From contig NZ_LPWG01000005.1 of the NCBI RefSeq assembly GCF_001723285.1, forward strand, positions 90,137 through 154,136: DNA of 64,000 nucleotides, in the 5' to 3' direction. This DNA comes from Methyloceanibacter methanicus (GTDB lineage: Bacteria; Pseudomonadota; Alphaproteobacteria; Rhizobiales; Methyloligellaceae). The first letter of the stretch is position 1, and every line of letters begins with the position of its first letter. Under the pieces are notes generated by a model, which worked only from the letters and a program-made list of their open reading frames with translations, was not told where the DNA came from and searched no databases. The position numbers were made by a program, and so were the translations under genes. Of the stretch, positions 55,814 through 64,000 are shown piece by piece.

Positions 55814-56905
55814 ATGTGTACGTCTCTTCTGTATCGGGACACCAACGGCAACTTCTATTCGGGGCGCACGCTCGAACTGCCCATGGAAATGCCCTACCAA
55901 ATCGCGTTTCTTCCCGCGGGCCAGGACTACCAGTCGGCGGTCGAGGGCAGCGCGGCGCTGCGATACAAGACGGCCTATCCCATGCTCGGCGTGACGGTTC
56001 CGTTCGCGCCCGGCGATCTCAAGATCGTCGAAGGGTTGAATAGCGAAGGCCTGACGTTCAGCGCCTTGTCGTATCCCGGGGCGGCACAGGCCGCCTTCGA
56101 GAACACCAAGGCCGCCTTGTCGGCGGTCGATCTCGGCTCGTGGGCCCTCGGTCAGTTCGCGACGGTCGCGCAAGTCAAGGAGGCGCTCGCGAACCAGCCC
56201 GTCCTCCTGGCTCCGCTGGCGATCCTCGGAGGGGCGAAGACGCCGTTTCACTACAGTCTGCACGATTCCACCGGTGCCTCCATCGTGGTGGAGTTCTCCG
56301 GCGGCGCGACGTCCGTCTACGACAATCCCGTGGGCGTCATGACGAACGGCCCGGCATTTTCCTGGCATCTGACGAATCTCGACAACTACACGTTCTTGTC
56401 GAATGTCGACCGGTCCGAGAGTCGGTTCGGTGCGCTCCAGGTGGCGCAGCCGGATTCCGGCATCGCGACGCAGGGACTCCCCTCGTCCAACACGTCGGTG
56501 GGGCGCTTCGTCCGCGCCGCCTACTACGCGCAATTCGCCGAAAAGGCATCGGCGCCGGACGACGCCATTCGGACGCTCGCCCATGTCATGAACAATTTCG
56601 ACAGGCCGAAAGGGATCACTGTCGACATGCGCGGCGGAGGCGGTGGGATCGAGGCCGGCGCGAGCGGCGGGGCGGGAAGCGCCGGGGCGGCCATGAGCGA
56701 ATATACGTCGTGGACGGCCCTGACCGATCTTGGCCGGAAGAAGCTTCTCTTGCGGACCTATGCCGGCATCAACTACACGGCCTTCGATCTCGGCAAGCTC
56801 TCGGCCGCGAGCGGCGTCCGCGTGATGCCGCTCACCGTCCTCGACCGGATGGCCGAGGACGGGAGTGCGCAATTTCTTGACGCGGACGCGCCGGCCGTCG
56901 CCTAG
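55814..56905 (+). CDS. Choloylglycine hydrolase / penicillin V acylase family Ntn-hydrolase
   Basis: A 363-residue linear-amide C-N hydrolase. Cys2 right after the initiator Met (MCTSLLYRDTNG) is the N-terminal nucleophile; R18 in SGRTLE and the NGP of VMTNGPAF match family active-site positions. The Asp normally three residues after that Arg is Glu (E21). A Gly/Ala-rich insertion (about residues 274-294) is unusual. No signal peptide is possible if Cys2 is the nucleophile, unless export follows another route. Substrates could be bile-salt-like amides, penicillin V or acyl-homoserine lactones. Confidence 0.82.
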   Translation: MCTSLLYRDTNGNFYSGRTLELPMEMPYQIAFLPAGQDYQSAVEGSAALRYKTAYPMLGVTVPFAPGDLKIVEGLNSEGLTFSALSYPGAAQAAFENTKAALSAVDLGSWALGQFATVAQVKEALANQPVLLAPLAILGGAKTPFHYSLHDSTGASIVVEFSGGATSVYDNPVGVMTNGPAFSWHLTNLDNYTFLSNVDRSESRFGALQVAQPDSGIATQGLPSSNTSVGRFVRAAYYAQFAEKASAPDDAIRTLAHVMNNFDRPKGITVDMRGGGGGIEAGASGGAGSAGAAMSEYTSWTALTDLGRKKLLLRTYAGINYTAFDLGKLSAASGVRVMPLTVLDRMAEDGSAQFLDADAPAVA

Positions 56906-57624
56906 TCCGCGAGCTGACCGCCGTTGATGGTGAGCGTGGAGCCGGTGATCCAGGCGGCTTCGTCGGCGGCGAGGAACACCACGCAGCGGGCGACCTCTTC
57001 GGCTTCGCCCAGGCGTCCGACGGGGATCTGGCCGACGATGGCTTCCATCACCTTTTCGGACACGCCGGACAGCAGCTCCGTGGCCACATAGCCCGGCGCG
57101 ATGGCGTTGGCGGTGATGCCTTTGCGCGCCCCTTCCAGGGCGAGCGCGCGGGTAAAGCCGATCATGCCGGCCTTGGCGGCGCAGTAGTTGGCCAGTCCGA
57201 GCATGCCCTGCTGGCCGTTGATGGAGGAGATCGAGATGATGCGTCCGAACTTGCGGTCGCGCATGCCGTTGATGACCTGACGCGTGACGTTGAACACGGA
57301 GTCGAGATTGGTGCGCATGACCTCCGACCACTGCTCATAGGTCATCTTGTTGAGCATCGCGTCGCGAGAGATGCCGGCATTGTTCACCAGCACTTCGACC
57401 GGGCCGACCTCGGCCTCGACGGCGGCGATGCCCTTCTCGCATGCGGAATAGTCACCGACATCCCATTTGAAGACCGGAATCCCGTTTTCGGCCTTGAAGG
57501 CGTTCGCGGCGTCGTCGTTGCCCGCATAACTGGCGGCGACCGTGTAAGCTGCATCCTTCAGCGCCGTGCTGCATGCGGCGCCGATGCCGCGCGTACCACC
57601 CGTGACCAAAGCCACCCTTCCCAT
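56902..57624 (-). CDS. phbB: Acetoacetyl-CoA reductase PhbB
   Basis: A 240-residue short-chain dehydrogenase of the PhbB type, giving (R)-3-hydroxybutyryl-CoA for polyhydroxybutyrate. The NADPH loop is ALVTGGTRGIG, and the catalytic residues are in SSINGQQGMLGLANYCAAKAG (Ser, Tyr, Lys). The length and INGQQG motif separate it from FabG. It follows phbA by 170 bp on the same strand. Confidence 0.93.
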   Translation of the reverse strand: MGRVALVTGGTRGIGAACSTALKDAAYTVAASYAGNDDAANAFKAENGIPVFKWDVGDYSACEKGIAAVEAEVGPVEVLVNNAGISRDAMLNKMTYEQWSEVMRTNLDSVFNVTRQVINGMRDRKFGRIISISSINGQQGMLGLANYCAAKAGMIGFTRALALEGARKGITANAIAPGYVATELLSGVSEKVMEAIVGQIPVGRLGEAEEVARCVVFLAADEAAWITGSTLTINGGQLAD

Positions 57625-57680
57625 AGCATCCTCCCTTGGCGCACTTACGCGCCTGTTTCTTCAATCTGCCGAACCCAGGT

Positions 57681-57725
57681 CCGAATGGGGCAAGTCCGAA
57701 TTAGGCGAGGCCGAATTGGGCAAGC
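57681..57725. repeat. Three 15-bp repeats between phbA and phbB
   Basis: CCGAATGGGGCAAGT, CCGAATTAGGCGAGG and CCGAATTGGGCAAGC follow one another without gaps in the phbA-phbB spacer, 57 bp upstream of the phbB start. They are imperfect copies. No gene covers them. Confidence 0.65.
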
Positions 57726-57735
57726 GCCAAATCGA

Positions 57736-57765
57736 CGTGTGGGGCGGCTCAGGCCACCCCACACG
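57736..57765 (-). terminator. Perfect 9-bp hairpin just after phbA
   Basis: CGTGTGGGG pairs with CCCCACACG around a 12-base loop that itself contains GGC/GCC. It lies 30 bp past the phbA stop on the minus strand. No T-run follows, so it could attenuate, rather than end, transcription into phbB or stabilise the phbA mRNA. Confidence 0.45.
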
Positions 57766-57794
57766 AATTCGTCTCAAAGCTCAAGAGCGATGGA

Positions 57795-58976
57795 TCAGTC
57801 GCGCTCGACGCACATGGCAACGCCCATGCCGCCGCCGATGCACAGCGTGGCCAGGCCCTTCTTGGCGTCGGCCTTCTGCATCTCGTGCAGCAAGGTGACG
57901 AGCACGCGCGCGCCCGAAGCGCCGATCGGGTGGCCGATGGCGATGGCGCCGCCGTTGACGTTCACCTTGTCGCCGTCCCAGCCCATGTCCTTGTTCACGG
58001 CCAGGGCTTGCGCGGCAAAGGCCTCGTTCGCCTCGATCAGGTCAAGGTCGGCGACCTTCCAGCCGGCCTTTTCCAGCGCCTTACGGGACGCAGGGATCGG
58101 ACCCGTGCCCATGATGCTGGGATCGACGCCGGCGACCGCCCACGAGGCGATGCGCGCAAGCGGGGTCAGGCCGCGCTTCTGGGCTTCTTCGGCGCTCATC
58201 AAGACCACGGCCGCGGCACCGTCATTGATGCCCGAGGCGTTGCCCGCGGTCACCGTGCCTTCCTTGTCGAAGGCCGGGCGCAGCTTCGCGACACCGTCGA
58301 GGGTCGCGCCCTCGCGGATGTACTCGTCCTCGTCCACGACCACGTCGCTCTTGCGGGTCTTGATGGTCACGGCCGCGATCTCGTCCTTGAACTTGCCGGA
58401 CTTCTTCGCCGCTTCTGCCTTGTTCTGGGAGGCGACGGCAAAGGCGTCCTGTTCGTCGCGGGTTAGCTGCCACTTCTTGGCGACGTTCTCCGCGGTGTTG
58501 CCCATGTGGTAGCCGTTGAAGGCTTCCCACAGGCCGTCCTTGATCATCGTGTCGATGAACTTGACGTCGCCCATCTTGGTACCGTTGCGCAGGTGCGCGA
58601 CGTGGGGGGAGAGGCTCATGTTCTCCTGGCCGCCCGCAACGACGATATCCGCATCGCCCGTGGCGATCTGCTGGGCGCCGAGAGCGACAGAGCGCAGGCC
58701 CGAGCCGCAGACCTGGTTGATGCCGAAGGCCGTGGCTTCTTGCGGCACGCCCGCAGCCATGGCCGCCTGCCGGGCGGGGTTCTGGCCTTCGCCGGCCGTG
58801 AGCACCTGGCCCATGATGACTTCGTCCACGTCGCCCGCGTCGACGTTCGCCCGTTCCAAGGCAGCCCGGATGGCCGTTTCGCCCAGGGTGTGGGCCGGAA
58901 CGGTCGAAAGGGACCCGCCAAACGATCCGACGGGCGTCCGCGCCGCGCTGACAATTACAATTTCTGAGTCCTTCAT
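57795..58976 (-). CDS. phbA: Acetyl-CoA acetyltransferase PhbA
   Basis: A 393-residue biosynthetic thiolase, condensing two acetyl-CoA to acetoacetyl-CoA. The acyl-accepting Cys is in [12 protein letters not shown], and the catalytic His and second Cys are in [13 protein letters not shown] and [13 protein letters not shown]. It starts at the ATG at 58976 ([17 protein letters not shown]), eight codons inside the longest frame. It is the first gene of phbAB and diverges from the regulator phaR. Confidence 0.95.
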   Translation of the reverse strand: MKDSEIVIVSAARTPVGSFGGSLSTVPAHTLGETAIRAALERANVDAGDVDEVIMGQVLTAGEGQNPARQAAMAAGVPQEATAFGINQVCGSGLRSVALGAQQIATGDADIVVAGGQENMSLSPHVAHLRNGTKMGDVKFIDTMIKDGLWEAFNGYHMGNTAENVAKKWQLTRDEQDAFAVASQNKAEAAKKSGKFKDEIAAVTIKTRKSDVVVDEDEYIREGATLDGVAKLRPAFDKEGTVTAGNASGINDGAAAVVLMSAEEAQKRGLTPLARIASWAVAGVDPSIMGTGPIPASRKALEKAGWKVADLDLIEANEAFAAQALAVNKDMGWDGDKVNVNGGAIAIGHPIGASGARVLVTLLHEMQKADAKKGLATLCIGGGMGVAMCVERD

Positions 58977-59011
58977 CCTGTCCTCCCGACTGAAACTCAC
59001 CCACGGTCATA

Positions 59012-59027
59012 CCGCAGCGCATTGCGG
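59012..59027. promoter_or_regulatory. Inverted repeat in the phbA-phaR spacer, possible PhaR site
   Basis: CCGCA-GCGCAT-TGCGG is a perfect 5-bp inverted repeat 36 bp upstream of phbA and 175 bp upstream of phaR. PhaR proteins bind TGC/GCA-rich sites in front of phb genes in Paracoccus and relatives. Position and composition fit, but no second copy confirms it. Confidence 0.3.
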
Positions 59028-59201
59028 CTGGAAAGACAAACAAGCCCCCCGAATTAAGCCTTCCGGCAAAGGCGCTGGTACCGTGCACGCTGAACGTGCT
59101 ACTTATTTTCGCAAGTGCGGCATGGACTGCACGTTTATGGAGTTCTGAGTCCGATCCGGGCCACGGGCCCGGCGCGGGCGGGGTTTAGGAGTAAACGACA
59201 C

Positions 59202-59816
59202 GTGGCCAGGGATGCGAACCAGGAGAACCGTCCGGTTATCATCAAAAAATACGCCAACCGGAGGCTCTACAACACCGATACCAGCACCTATGTGACCTTG
59301 GAGGATCTCGCCGAGATGGTGCGCGCCGAGCGCGACTTCGTGTCTTACGACGCGAAAACAGGCGAAGACCTGACGCATACGGTGCTGACCCAGATCATCG
59401 TCGAACAGGAGAGCCGCGGCACCAACCTCCTGCCGATCGGCTTCTTGCGCCAGCTCATCCGCTTCTACGGCGACGGCATGCAGAAGCTGGTGCCCTCTTA
59501 TCTCGAGTTCAGCCTGGATTCGCTGACCAAGCAGCAGGAGCAGTACCGGCGCCGCTTTGCCGACGCGTTCGGGACGGCGGCGTTCGATGCGGTCCAGGAA
59601 CAGGTGCGCAAGAACTTCGAAGCCTTCGAGAAGGCGCTCGGCATGTTCACGCCGTTCGGGACCGAGACGGACGAATCGCCGGCCGAGGAGAAGCCCGCCT
59701 CGAGCGACGAAGCACCGGCGGCCACGCCTGCCGAGCCCGCCGAAGACGACATCGATACGCTGAAGGCCGAGCTTCAGGCCATGCAGGAGCGGCTGGAGAA
59801 GCTGTCCCGCACGTAA
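59202..59816 (+). CDS. phaR: Polyhydroxyalkanoate synthesis repressor PhaR
   Basis: A 204-residue repressor with the PHB/PHA accumulation DNA-binding domain at the N-terminus (VIIKKYANRRLYNTDTSTYV, TLEDLAEMVRAERDF) and the PHB_acc domain after it. A Glu/Ala/Pro-rich linker and a C-terminal coiled coil (TLKAELQAMQERLEKL) complete it. It senses free polyester granules and represses phasin and phb genes. I chose the GTG at 59202 because TAGGAG lies ten bases upstream and the family begins here. Confidence 0.92.
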   Translation: MARDANQENRPVIIKKYANRRLYNTDTSTYVTLEDLAEMVRAERDFVSYDAKTGEDLTHTVLTQIIVEQESRGTNLLPIGFLRQLIRFYGDGMQKLVPSYLEFSLDSLTKQQEQYRRRFADAFGTAAFDAVQEQVRKNFEAFEKALGMFTPFGTETDESPAEEKPASSDEAPAATPAEPAEDDIDTLKAELQAMQERLEKLSRT

Positions 59817-59880
59817 CGCAAGGCGGCCGGCTAAGGGGCGCCGCTTCGAAAGCGATACGCTTGCACGATGATTGAGGGGG

Positions 59881-60312
59881 CTAGGCCGCGGCGGCGGGCC
59901 GATGCAGATGCGCGGCCGTCAGATCGGCCTCGACGAATGCGCGGGCCCGGGCCGTGTCGGCCAAGAGATGGATATGCACCTCGTTCGCGCCGATCTTCGC
60001 GCCCTCGTGGCGCAGACGGGCGAGATTCAGCGACACGGCGTCGTCCTTCGTGTTGCCGAAGGCCAGCGCTTCGCGCGAGCCGTCCTCGTGACGCCGGACC
60101 AGAATGAAATTGGCCTGCGGCAGCGCCGGGCAGCCGACGAGCGAATAGACGCTGTGGAGATAGCGGCGCCCCGAGGCCCCACGCCAATAGTGAAAGGCCT
60201 GGTCGAAGGCGGCTTCGGCGCACACCAATGCCGGCTCCTCCGACGGACCGCAGGCGGCGGTTTCGGGTGTCGCAAACTCAGGCGCATCTGAAGGGCTCGT
60301 CCACATCGTCAA
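59881..60312 (-). CDS. Conserved protein of unknown function
   Basis: A 143-residue soluble protein. Recognisable blocks are AFHYWRGASGRRYLHSVYSL, QANFILVRRHEDGSREALAFG and NEVHIHLLADTARARAFVE. This looks like a small alpha/beta domain of a kind I have seen next to phaR in related genomes, but I cannot name it. The start codon at 60312 is not strongly supported by a ribosome binding site. It converges with phaR, 64 bp apart. Confidence 0.6.
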   Translation of the reverse strand: MTMWTSPSDAPEFATPETAACGPSEEPALVCAEAAFDQAFHYWRGASGRRYLHSVYSLVGCPALPQANFILVRRHEDGSREALAFGNTKDDAVSLNLARLRHEGAKIGANEVHIHLLADTARARAFVEADLTAAHLHRPAAAA

Positions 60313-60454
60313 TCTGTCCCGTTAACCTTGGTGACCCTAACTCAAATAGGTTGAACGATCGCAAATTCAAGCCATCGCTGCCCCTTATCGGTGTGTGGAA
60401 CAAAATATGAACTTGACCGCGCGCGGCGTCAAGCTTTTAAGTGTTAACAAGGGG

Positions 60455-61179
60455 TTAACGGTTTTCGCCGTCGGCGTCCGCTTCCACTATCAGGCGGTTC
60501 GTGGCGGTCTCGATGGCCGTTTGCAGACGGCTGACGAATTCGGCCTTCGGCAGCCTGGCGGGATTGGATCGAGGATTTCCACGATCACCGTCCCCGGCTT
60601 GCGGCGCCAGGAGCGGCGTGCCCAAAACATCCCGGAATTCAAGGCAATAGGCACGCAGGGCAGGTCGAGCGCGTTGTACAGCAGCGCGATTCCCGTCTTG
60701 TAGGCGGGCGGTGCGCCCGGGGGTCTGCGGGTGCCTTCGGGAAAGATCAGGATCTCACGGCCCTGCGCGGCGCGGTCCTTCGCATGGCGCAGCATCGTTC
60801 TCACGCCGCGGGTCCTTTGGTCGCGGTCGACGGGGATCATCTGGAACTTGGACGAGAACCAACCGTGAACCGGTATCCAGAACAATTCGCGTTTCATCAG
60901 CAGCGCGGGATCGCGAAAAAGTGGAATGAGCGCGAACGTTTCCCAAGCGGACTGATGTTTCGAGGCGATCAGGAACGGCGGCTCGGGCAATTTTTCGAGG
61001 CCGCGCACCTCGTAGTCGAGACCGACAATGGTCTTCAGGAGCCACAGCTCGGTGCGCGCATGCACCTTGAGGGCGGCCATGGACCATTTGCGCGGCGTGA
61101 AAAGGAACGGGAATCCGACGGTCACGAAGAGTGCGGTCGTGACGTAGAACAGAATGCCGAAAACGATGGAGCGGACCAT
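60455..61179 (-). CDS. 1-acyl-glycerol-3-phosphate acyltransferase (PlsC family), C-terminus out of frame
   Basis: An N-terminal membrane helix is followed by the acyltransferase motif ASKHQSAWETF, where the usual HX4D is HX4E as in many relatives of this type. FPEGTRRPPG and VPIALNSGMFW follow. The open frame as read stops at 60490 after IPPGCRRPNS. A missing base near 60553-60558 restores LPKAEFVSRLQTAIETATNR and a stop at 60455, the expected end. It is the last gene of the ftsE-ftsX-ydcF-plsC run. Confidence 0.85.
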
Positions 61180-61185
61180 GGACTC

Positions 61186-61935
61186 TTACGGTTCGGGTTC
61201 GTCCTCTGGCGGTACGGAGGTGCCGGGCAGGGCCATGCGCACGAGGTTCGTCGCCCAGAGCCGCCCAAGCGCGGGCAGGTATTTCAGGTACTCGGACAGA
61301 AGCAGTCTGGTGGTACCGTGATATTCCCACCAGCGCGCGACTTCCACATTGTTGTCCACAACAGGATAAGGGACGAGGTCGATCCCCGGCATGGCCCGCT
61401 CCAGCTCTGCCAGAGCGCGCGGCATATGATAGTTGGAGGTGACGACGATCACGGACCCGTAGCCGTTCAAGGTGACCCAGCGGGCCGTCTCGGTCGCATT
61501 GTCGATCGTGTTGCGCGCGGCCTTGTCGATATCCACGCAGCAATCGAAATATTGCGCGCCGTCCGGGCTGAGCTCCTTCAATTGCTCCAGGCTCGTCTCT
61601 CGGTTGACGCCGGTGATCAGTACACGCCGTGCCTGTTGCCGCGCCATCAGCTTCATGGCTTCGTCGATGCGGGAGACGCCGCCCGTCAGGACGGTGATTC
61701 CGTCGGTTGGATGGGCCGGTTCCTTCGGTTCCCGGGCGAGCCCGTTGGCGAAGACGATGAAGCCGATGATCAGCATGACCAGCAGCAAGATCGTCCCGTC
61801 GAACACAAGACGGACGAAGCCGACCGGCCCGCGGAAGCGGTGGAAGTGCCTCGCGCGGCCTTCCGTGTTCTCGTCTCCGTCTATGTCGATGCTCTTGATC
61901 AAGAAATACTCCGGGCACGTCGCGCCGTGCAGCAT
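61186..61935 (-). CDS. YdcF/SanA-like DUF218 membrane protein
   Basis: A 249-residue protein with one N-terminal membrane helix (about FDGTILLLVMLIIGFIVFAN) and a DUF218 domain: DGITVLTGGVSRIDEAMKLM, RRVLITGVN, VIVVTSNYHMPRALAELERA. Members such as ElyC and SanA act in envelope integrity and lipid-carrier recycling. The ATG at 61935 was chosen because the preceding in-frame sequence is antisense-like and overlaps ftsX. It lies six bases before the acyltransferase start. Confidence 0.85.
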   Translation of the reverse strand: MLHGATCPEYFLIKSIDIDGDENTEGRARHFHRFRGPVGFVRLVFDGTILLLVMLIIGFIVFANGLAREPKEPAHPTDGITVLTGGVSRIDEAMKLMARQQARRVLITGVNRETSLEQLKELSPDGAQYFDCCVDIDKAARNTIDNATETARWVTLNGYGSVIVVTSNYHMPRALAELERAMPGIDLVPYPVVDNNVEVARWWEYHGTTRLLLSEYLKYLPALGRLWATNLVRMALPGTSVPPEDEPEP

Positions 61936-61988
61936 AAGGACTTTCCCGACCGGGCCAAGCCGATAGGAGCCACCATCCCTATGCGCGT

Positions 61989-62987
61989 TCAAGCATAGGT
62001 TTTCAGAACGCGAAAGACCCCAAGCCGGGAGGTGACCATGCAGAGCGCCGCGACCACCACCACAATCAGCGCCAGCAGAAGATAGCCGCCAAGGTCGAGT
62101 TCGCCGTTGCCCAGCAGGCGGCGGGTTTCGGCTTCGGTCACGGCCCCGCCCCCCAGGAGGGAGAGCAGGACGGGCAGCAGCAGAAACGTCACCGTCGCCG
62201 CGATGGCCCCGACCAGGCCCGCCCGGACGCCAAGGCCCAGAAAGTGCCGTTCGAACTCGCGCGAGATGAAGCGGTCGTTCGCGCCGACGAAATGCAGCAC
62301 CTCGATGATCTCGCGATTGGTGGCCATGGCGCTGCGCGTGGCCGAGACGATGACGGCGACGGTGGCGGCCGCGACGAGCGCCAGGACCGCGATGCCGCCG
62401 AGCGCGGCCGATCGCGTGATGAGCTTGATTTCGGACTGCCAGCGCCGGTGATCGTCGAGCGTGACCCCTTCGAAATTCTGCGTGAGCGCGTTCTGGATGG
62501 CTTCGATATCGGGCGGATCCGACCGGTCGATCTCCACGGCGATCAGGCGGGGCACCGGCAACGCCGAAAGCGCGGCGGTCGAGCCGAGCCACGGCTCCAG
62601 TAGCTTGGCCGACTCGTCCGCGCTCATGGGTTTCACGCGGCTGACGCCCGGCTGCTTCGCGAGGAACAGGGCCACCAGGGTCATCTTCTTCTCGATGTCC
62701 GCGGTTTCCAGGGGATTGAGCTCGACGGTGACCTCGCTGGCGATATCGTCCACCCAGGCGCTGGCGGACTGATGCACCATGTAGACGACGCCGGCAGTCA
62801 GGCAGGCCAGAAATGTCATGATGGCAATGACGATGGTCAGGGCCCGGCCGGCGACGGAGGCGGGCGGGACGATCTGTGAGGAGGGGGCCTGGAAGCGTTT
62901 CGGCAGCCGCGCGGCGAGCCGGGCGGGCAGAATGCCCGCAAGCAGGCTCGTCCACGGATAGTCCTTGATGTCGCTGAGGAACGTCAC
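61989..62987 (-). CDS. ftsX: Cell-division protein FtsX
   Basis: A 332-residue four-helix permease-like protein. It has a cytoplasmic N-terminus, helix 1 (ALTIVIAIMTFLACLTAGVV), a periplasmic loop that would bind a wall-hydrolase activator, and three C-terminal helices with ATNREIIEVLHFVGANDRFI. With FtsE it controls septal peptidoglycan hydrolysis. It starts with GTG at 62987, 11 bp after ftsE. Confidence 0.92.
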   Translation of the reverse strand: MTFLSDIKDYPWTSLLAGILPARLAARLPKRFQAPSSQIVPPASVAGRALTIVIAIMTFLACLTAGVVYMVHQSASAWVDDIASEVTVELNPLETADIEKKMTLVALFLAKQPGVSRVKPMSADESAKLLEPWLGSTAALSALPVPRLIAVEIDRSDPPDIEAIQNALTQNFEGVTLDDHRRWQSEIKLITRSAALGGIAVLALVAAATVAVIVSATRSAMATNREIIEVLHFVGANDRFISREFERHFLGLGVRAGLVGAIAATVTFLLLPVLLSLLGGGAVTEAETRRLLGNGELDLGGYLLLALIVVVVAALCMVTSRLGVFRVLKTYA

Positions 62988-62998
62988 GTGGCTTTCAC

Positions 62999-63676
62999 CT
63001 ACCGGGCGGCGAGTTGGGGCGCGGCGACCTGAAGGTGCCCTTCCTGGAGCACGAGTCGGGGCGCCTCGAGCTGTTCCATCAGCCCATAATCGTGGGTCGC
63101 GATAATGACGGACGTGCCCAGCCGATTGAGTTCCACGAACAGGCGCAGCAACCGGTTGCCGATGGCCGGATCCACGTTGCCCGTGGGCTCGTCCGCCAGG
63201 AGCAGTTCGGGCCGGCCGATGACCGCCCGGGCGATCGCCGCGCGCTGTTTTTCGCCGCCCGAAAGCGTTTCGGGATAGGCATGGATGCGGTTTCCGAGGC
63301 CGACCCAATGCAGCAAATCGGTCACGTCGTCGGCATAGTCGCTCTCGTTGCGGCCCATGACGCGCAAGGGCAGCGCCACGTTTTCCCAGGTGGTCAGGTG
63401 GTCCAAAAGGCGGAAATCCTGGAAAACTATGCCGATTCGGCGCCTCAGGGCTGCCCGTCCCGCAGGCGGCAAATCGGCTAAATTCTCGCCAAAAACGAAA
63501 ATTAACCCGCGGCTAGGACGTAACGACATAAAAAGAAGACGCAACAATGATGTCTTTCCGGCGCCGGAGGGCCCAGTCAGAAAGTGAAAGGAGCCTGGGT
63601 GCACGTGAAAGGTGACATCGTGCAAGATTTCCGGTCCGGAGCCATAGCGTAGCCCGACATTGTCAAAGCGGATCAC
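62999..63676 (-). CDS. ftsE: Cell-division ATP-binding protein FtsE
   Basis: A 225-residue ABC ATPase with Walker A TGPSGAGKTSLL, signature LSGGEKQRAAIARAV and Walker B LLLADEPTGNVD. The N-terminus VIRFDNVGLRYGSGPEILHD is typical of FtsE. It starts with GTG at 63676 and heads the ftsE-ftsX-ydcF-plsC run, divergent from a zinc-ribbon gene. Confidence 0.94.
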   Translation of the reverse strand: MIRFDNVGLRYGSGPEILHDVTFHVHPGSFHFLTGPSGAGKTSLLRLLFMSLRPSRGLIFVFGENLADLPPAGRAALRRRIGIVFQDFRLLDHLTTWENVALPLRVMGRNESDYADDVTDLLHWVGLGNRIHAYPETLSGGEKQRAAIARAVIGRPELLLADEPTGNVDPAIGNRLLRLFVELNRLGTSVIIATHDYGLMEQLEAPRLVLQEGHLQVAAPQLAAR

Positions 63677-63813
63677 CGGACTTCCTTGGGCCTCTTAACA
63701 TTGCCGAATACTGGCACTTTATGCTGAACTCTCCGTCCTGTATCAATGGTATAGGGTAACCGAATGGGGCGTCCCACATATTCAAGGTGTAGTGGGCGAT
63801 TGCGGCAATCAAA

Positions 63814-64000
63814 ATGGCGACACTAATTATTTGTCCGGCGTGCGGAACGCGTTACCAAATCAAGGCTGCCTTCCCACCCGAAGGCCGGAAGGTGCGTTGC
63901 GCAAAATGTGGCCACGTCTGGCAGGCACAACCCGCGGATCAGGGTGCCGCGCCGTCACAGCCGGCCGCTGCGCCGGTGCCGCCGCGGCCAGCGGCCGCGC
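63814..64000 (+). CDS. MJ0042-type zinc-ribbon protein, N-terminal part (runs off the window)
   Basis: The first 62 codons are visible. MATLIICPACGTRYQIK and VRCAKCGHVWQAQ give the two CxxC knuckles of an MJ0042 zinc ribbon, followed by a Pro/Ala-rich linker. In alphaproteobacteria such proteins usually continue into a single membrane span with a C-terminal domain; that part is outside the window. The gene diverges from ftsE across a 137-bp spacer. Confidence 0.8.
   Translation, partial: MATLIICPACGTRYQIKAAFPPEGRKVRCAKCGHVWQAQPADQGAAPSQPAAAPVPPRPAAA

Noticed and set aside
61186..62955. 589-residue fusion protein containing the YdcF-like domain
   Set aside because: The upstream 340 residues are an out-of-frame reading of ftsX and are Arg/Gly-rich; the real YdcF-like protein starts near 61935.

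Overview
The window looks like about 64 kb of chromosome from a GC-rich alphaproteobacterium, most likely of the order Hyphomicrobiales. The basis is gene content and order: ffh-rpsP-rimM-trmD, dapF-mtaB-ftsY-yciB, ccmABCDG divergent from acnA followed by DUF1223 and DUF2794 genes, tyrC-hisC-metX-metW-gloB, phbA-phbB-phaR, mtgA-rpmF, and ftsEX divergent from an MJ0042 zinc-ribbon gene. I do not assign a genus. I found no tRNA, rRNA, insertion sequence, prophage or CRISPR array.

Layout: 1-5800 holds the translation and secretion block on the minus strand (ffh, rpsP, rimM, trmD), with a NADAR-adenylate cyclase fusion gene between rimM and trmD. 5800-9100 has a repeat-rich spacer, an EmrE-like pump, an amidase and a broken MFS gene. 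9100-21000 carries dapF, mtaB, ftsY, yciB, a MarR regulator, the cytochrome c maturation operon and aconitase. 21000-31000 carries Bax-inhibitor, ABC export, TesA, Nudix, phosphate transport and a three-gene lipid module. 31000-37400 is mixed: NagZ, photolyase plus macrodomain, and a beta-lactamase-fold hydrolase divergent from an AraC regulator. 37400-42300 is a zinc block (zur, a small membrane ORF, znuCBA, cobW) with two matching Zur-type palindromes. 42300-49400 has ispG, ispA, mtgA, rpmF, an EAL protein and chaC. 49400-55700 covers Tyr/His/Met synthesis and gloB. 55800-59800 has an Ntn-hydrolase and the polyhydroxybutyrate genes. 60400-64000 has lipid acyltransferase, ydcF-like, ftsX, ftsE and the start of a zinc-ribbon gene.

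Twelve genes contain about sixteen apparent one- or two-base indels, several of them in core genes (dapF, acnA, cdsA-like). Many lie in G/C runs, and most are best explained as single-base losses. This points to consensus errors in the assembly rather than decay, and it affects how broken genes should be read.

Most distinctive observations: the NADAR-adenylate cyclase fusion inside a ribosome-biogenesis operon; a macrodomain gene translationally coupled to photolyase; a compact Zur regulon with a greatly expanded His/Asp loop in ZnuA and an unreported-looking 52-residue membrane ORF; a 40-bp repeat whose hairpin arms covary; and 15- to 17-bp direct repeats at several translation starts.
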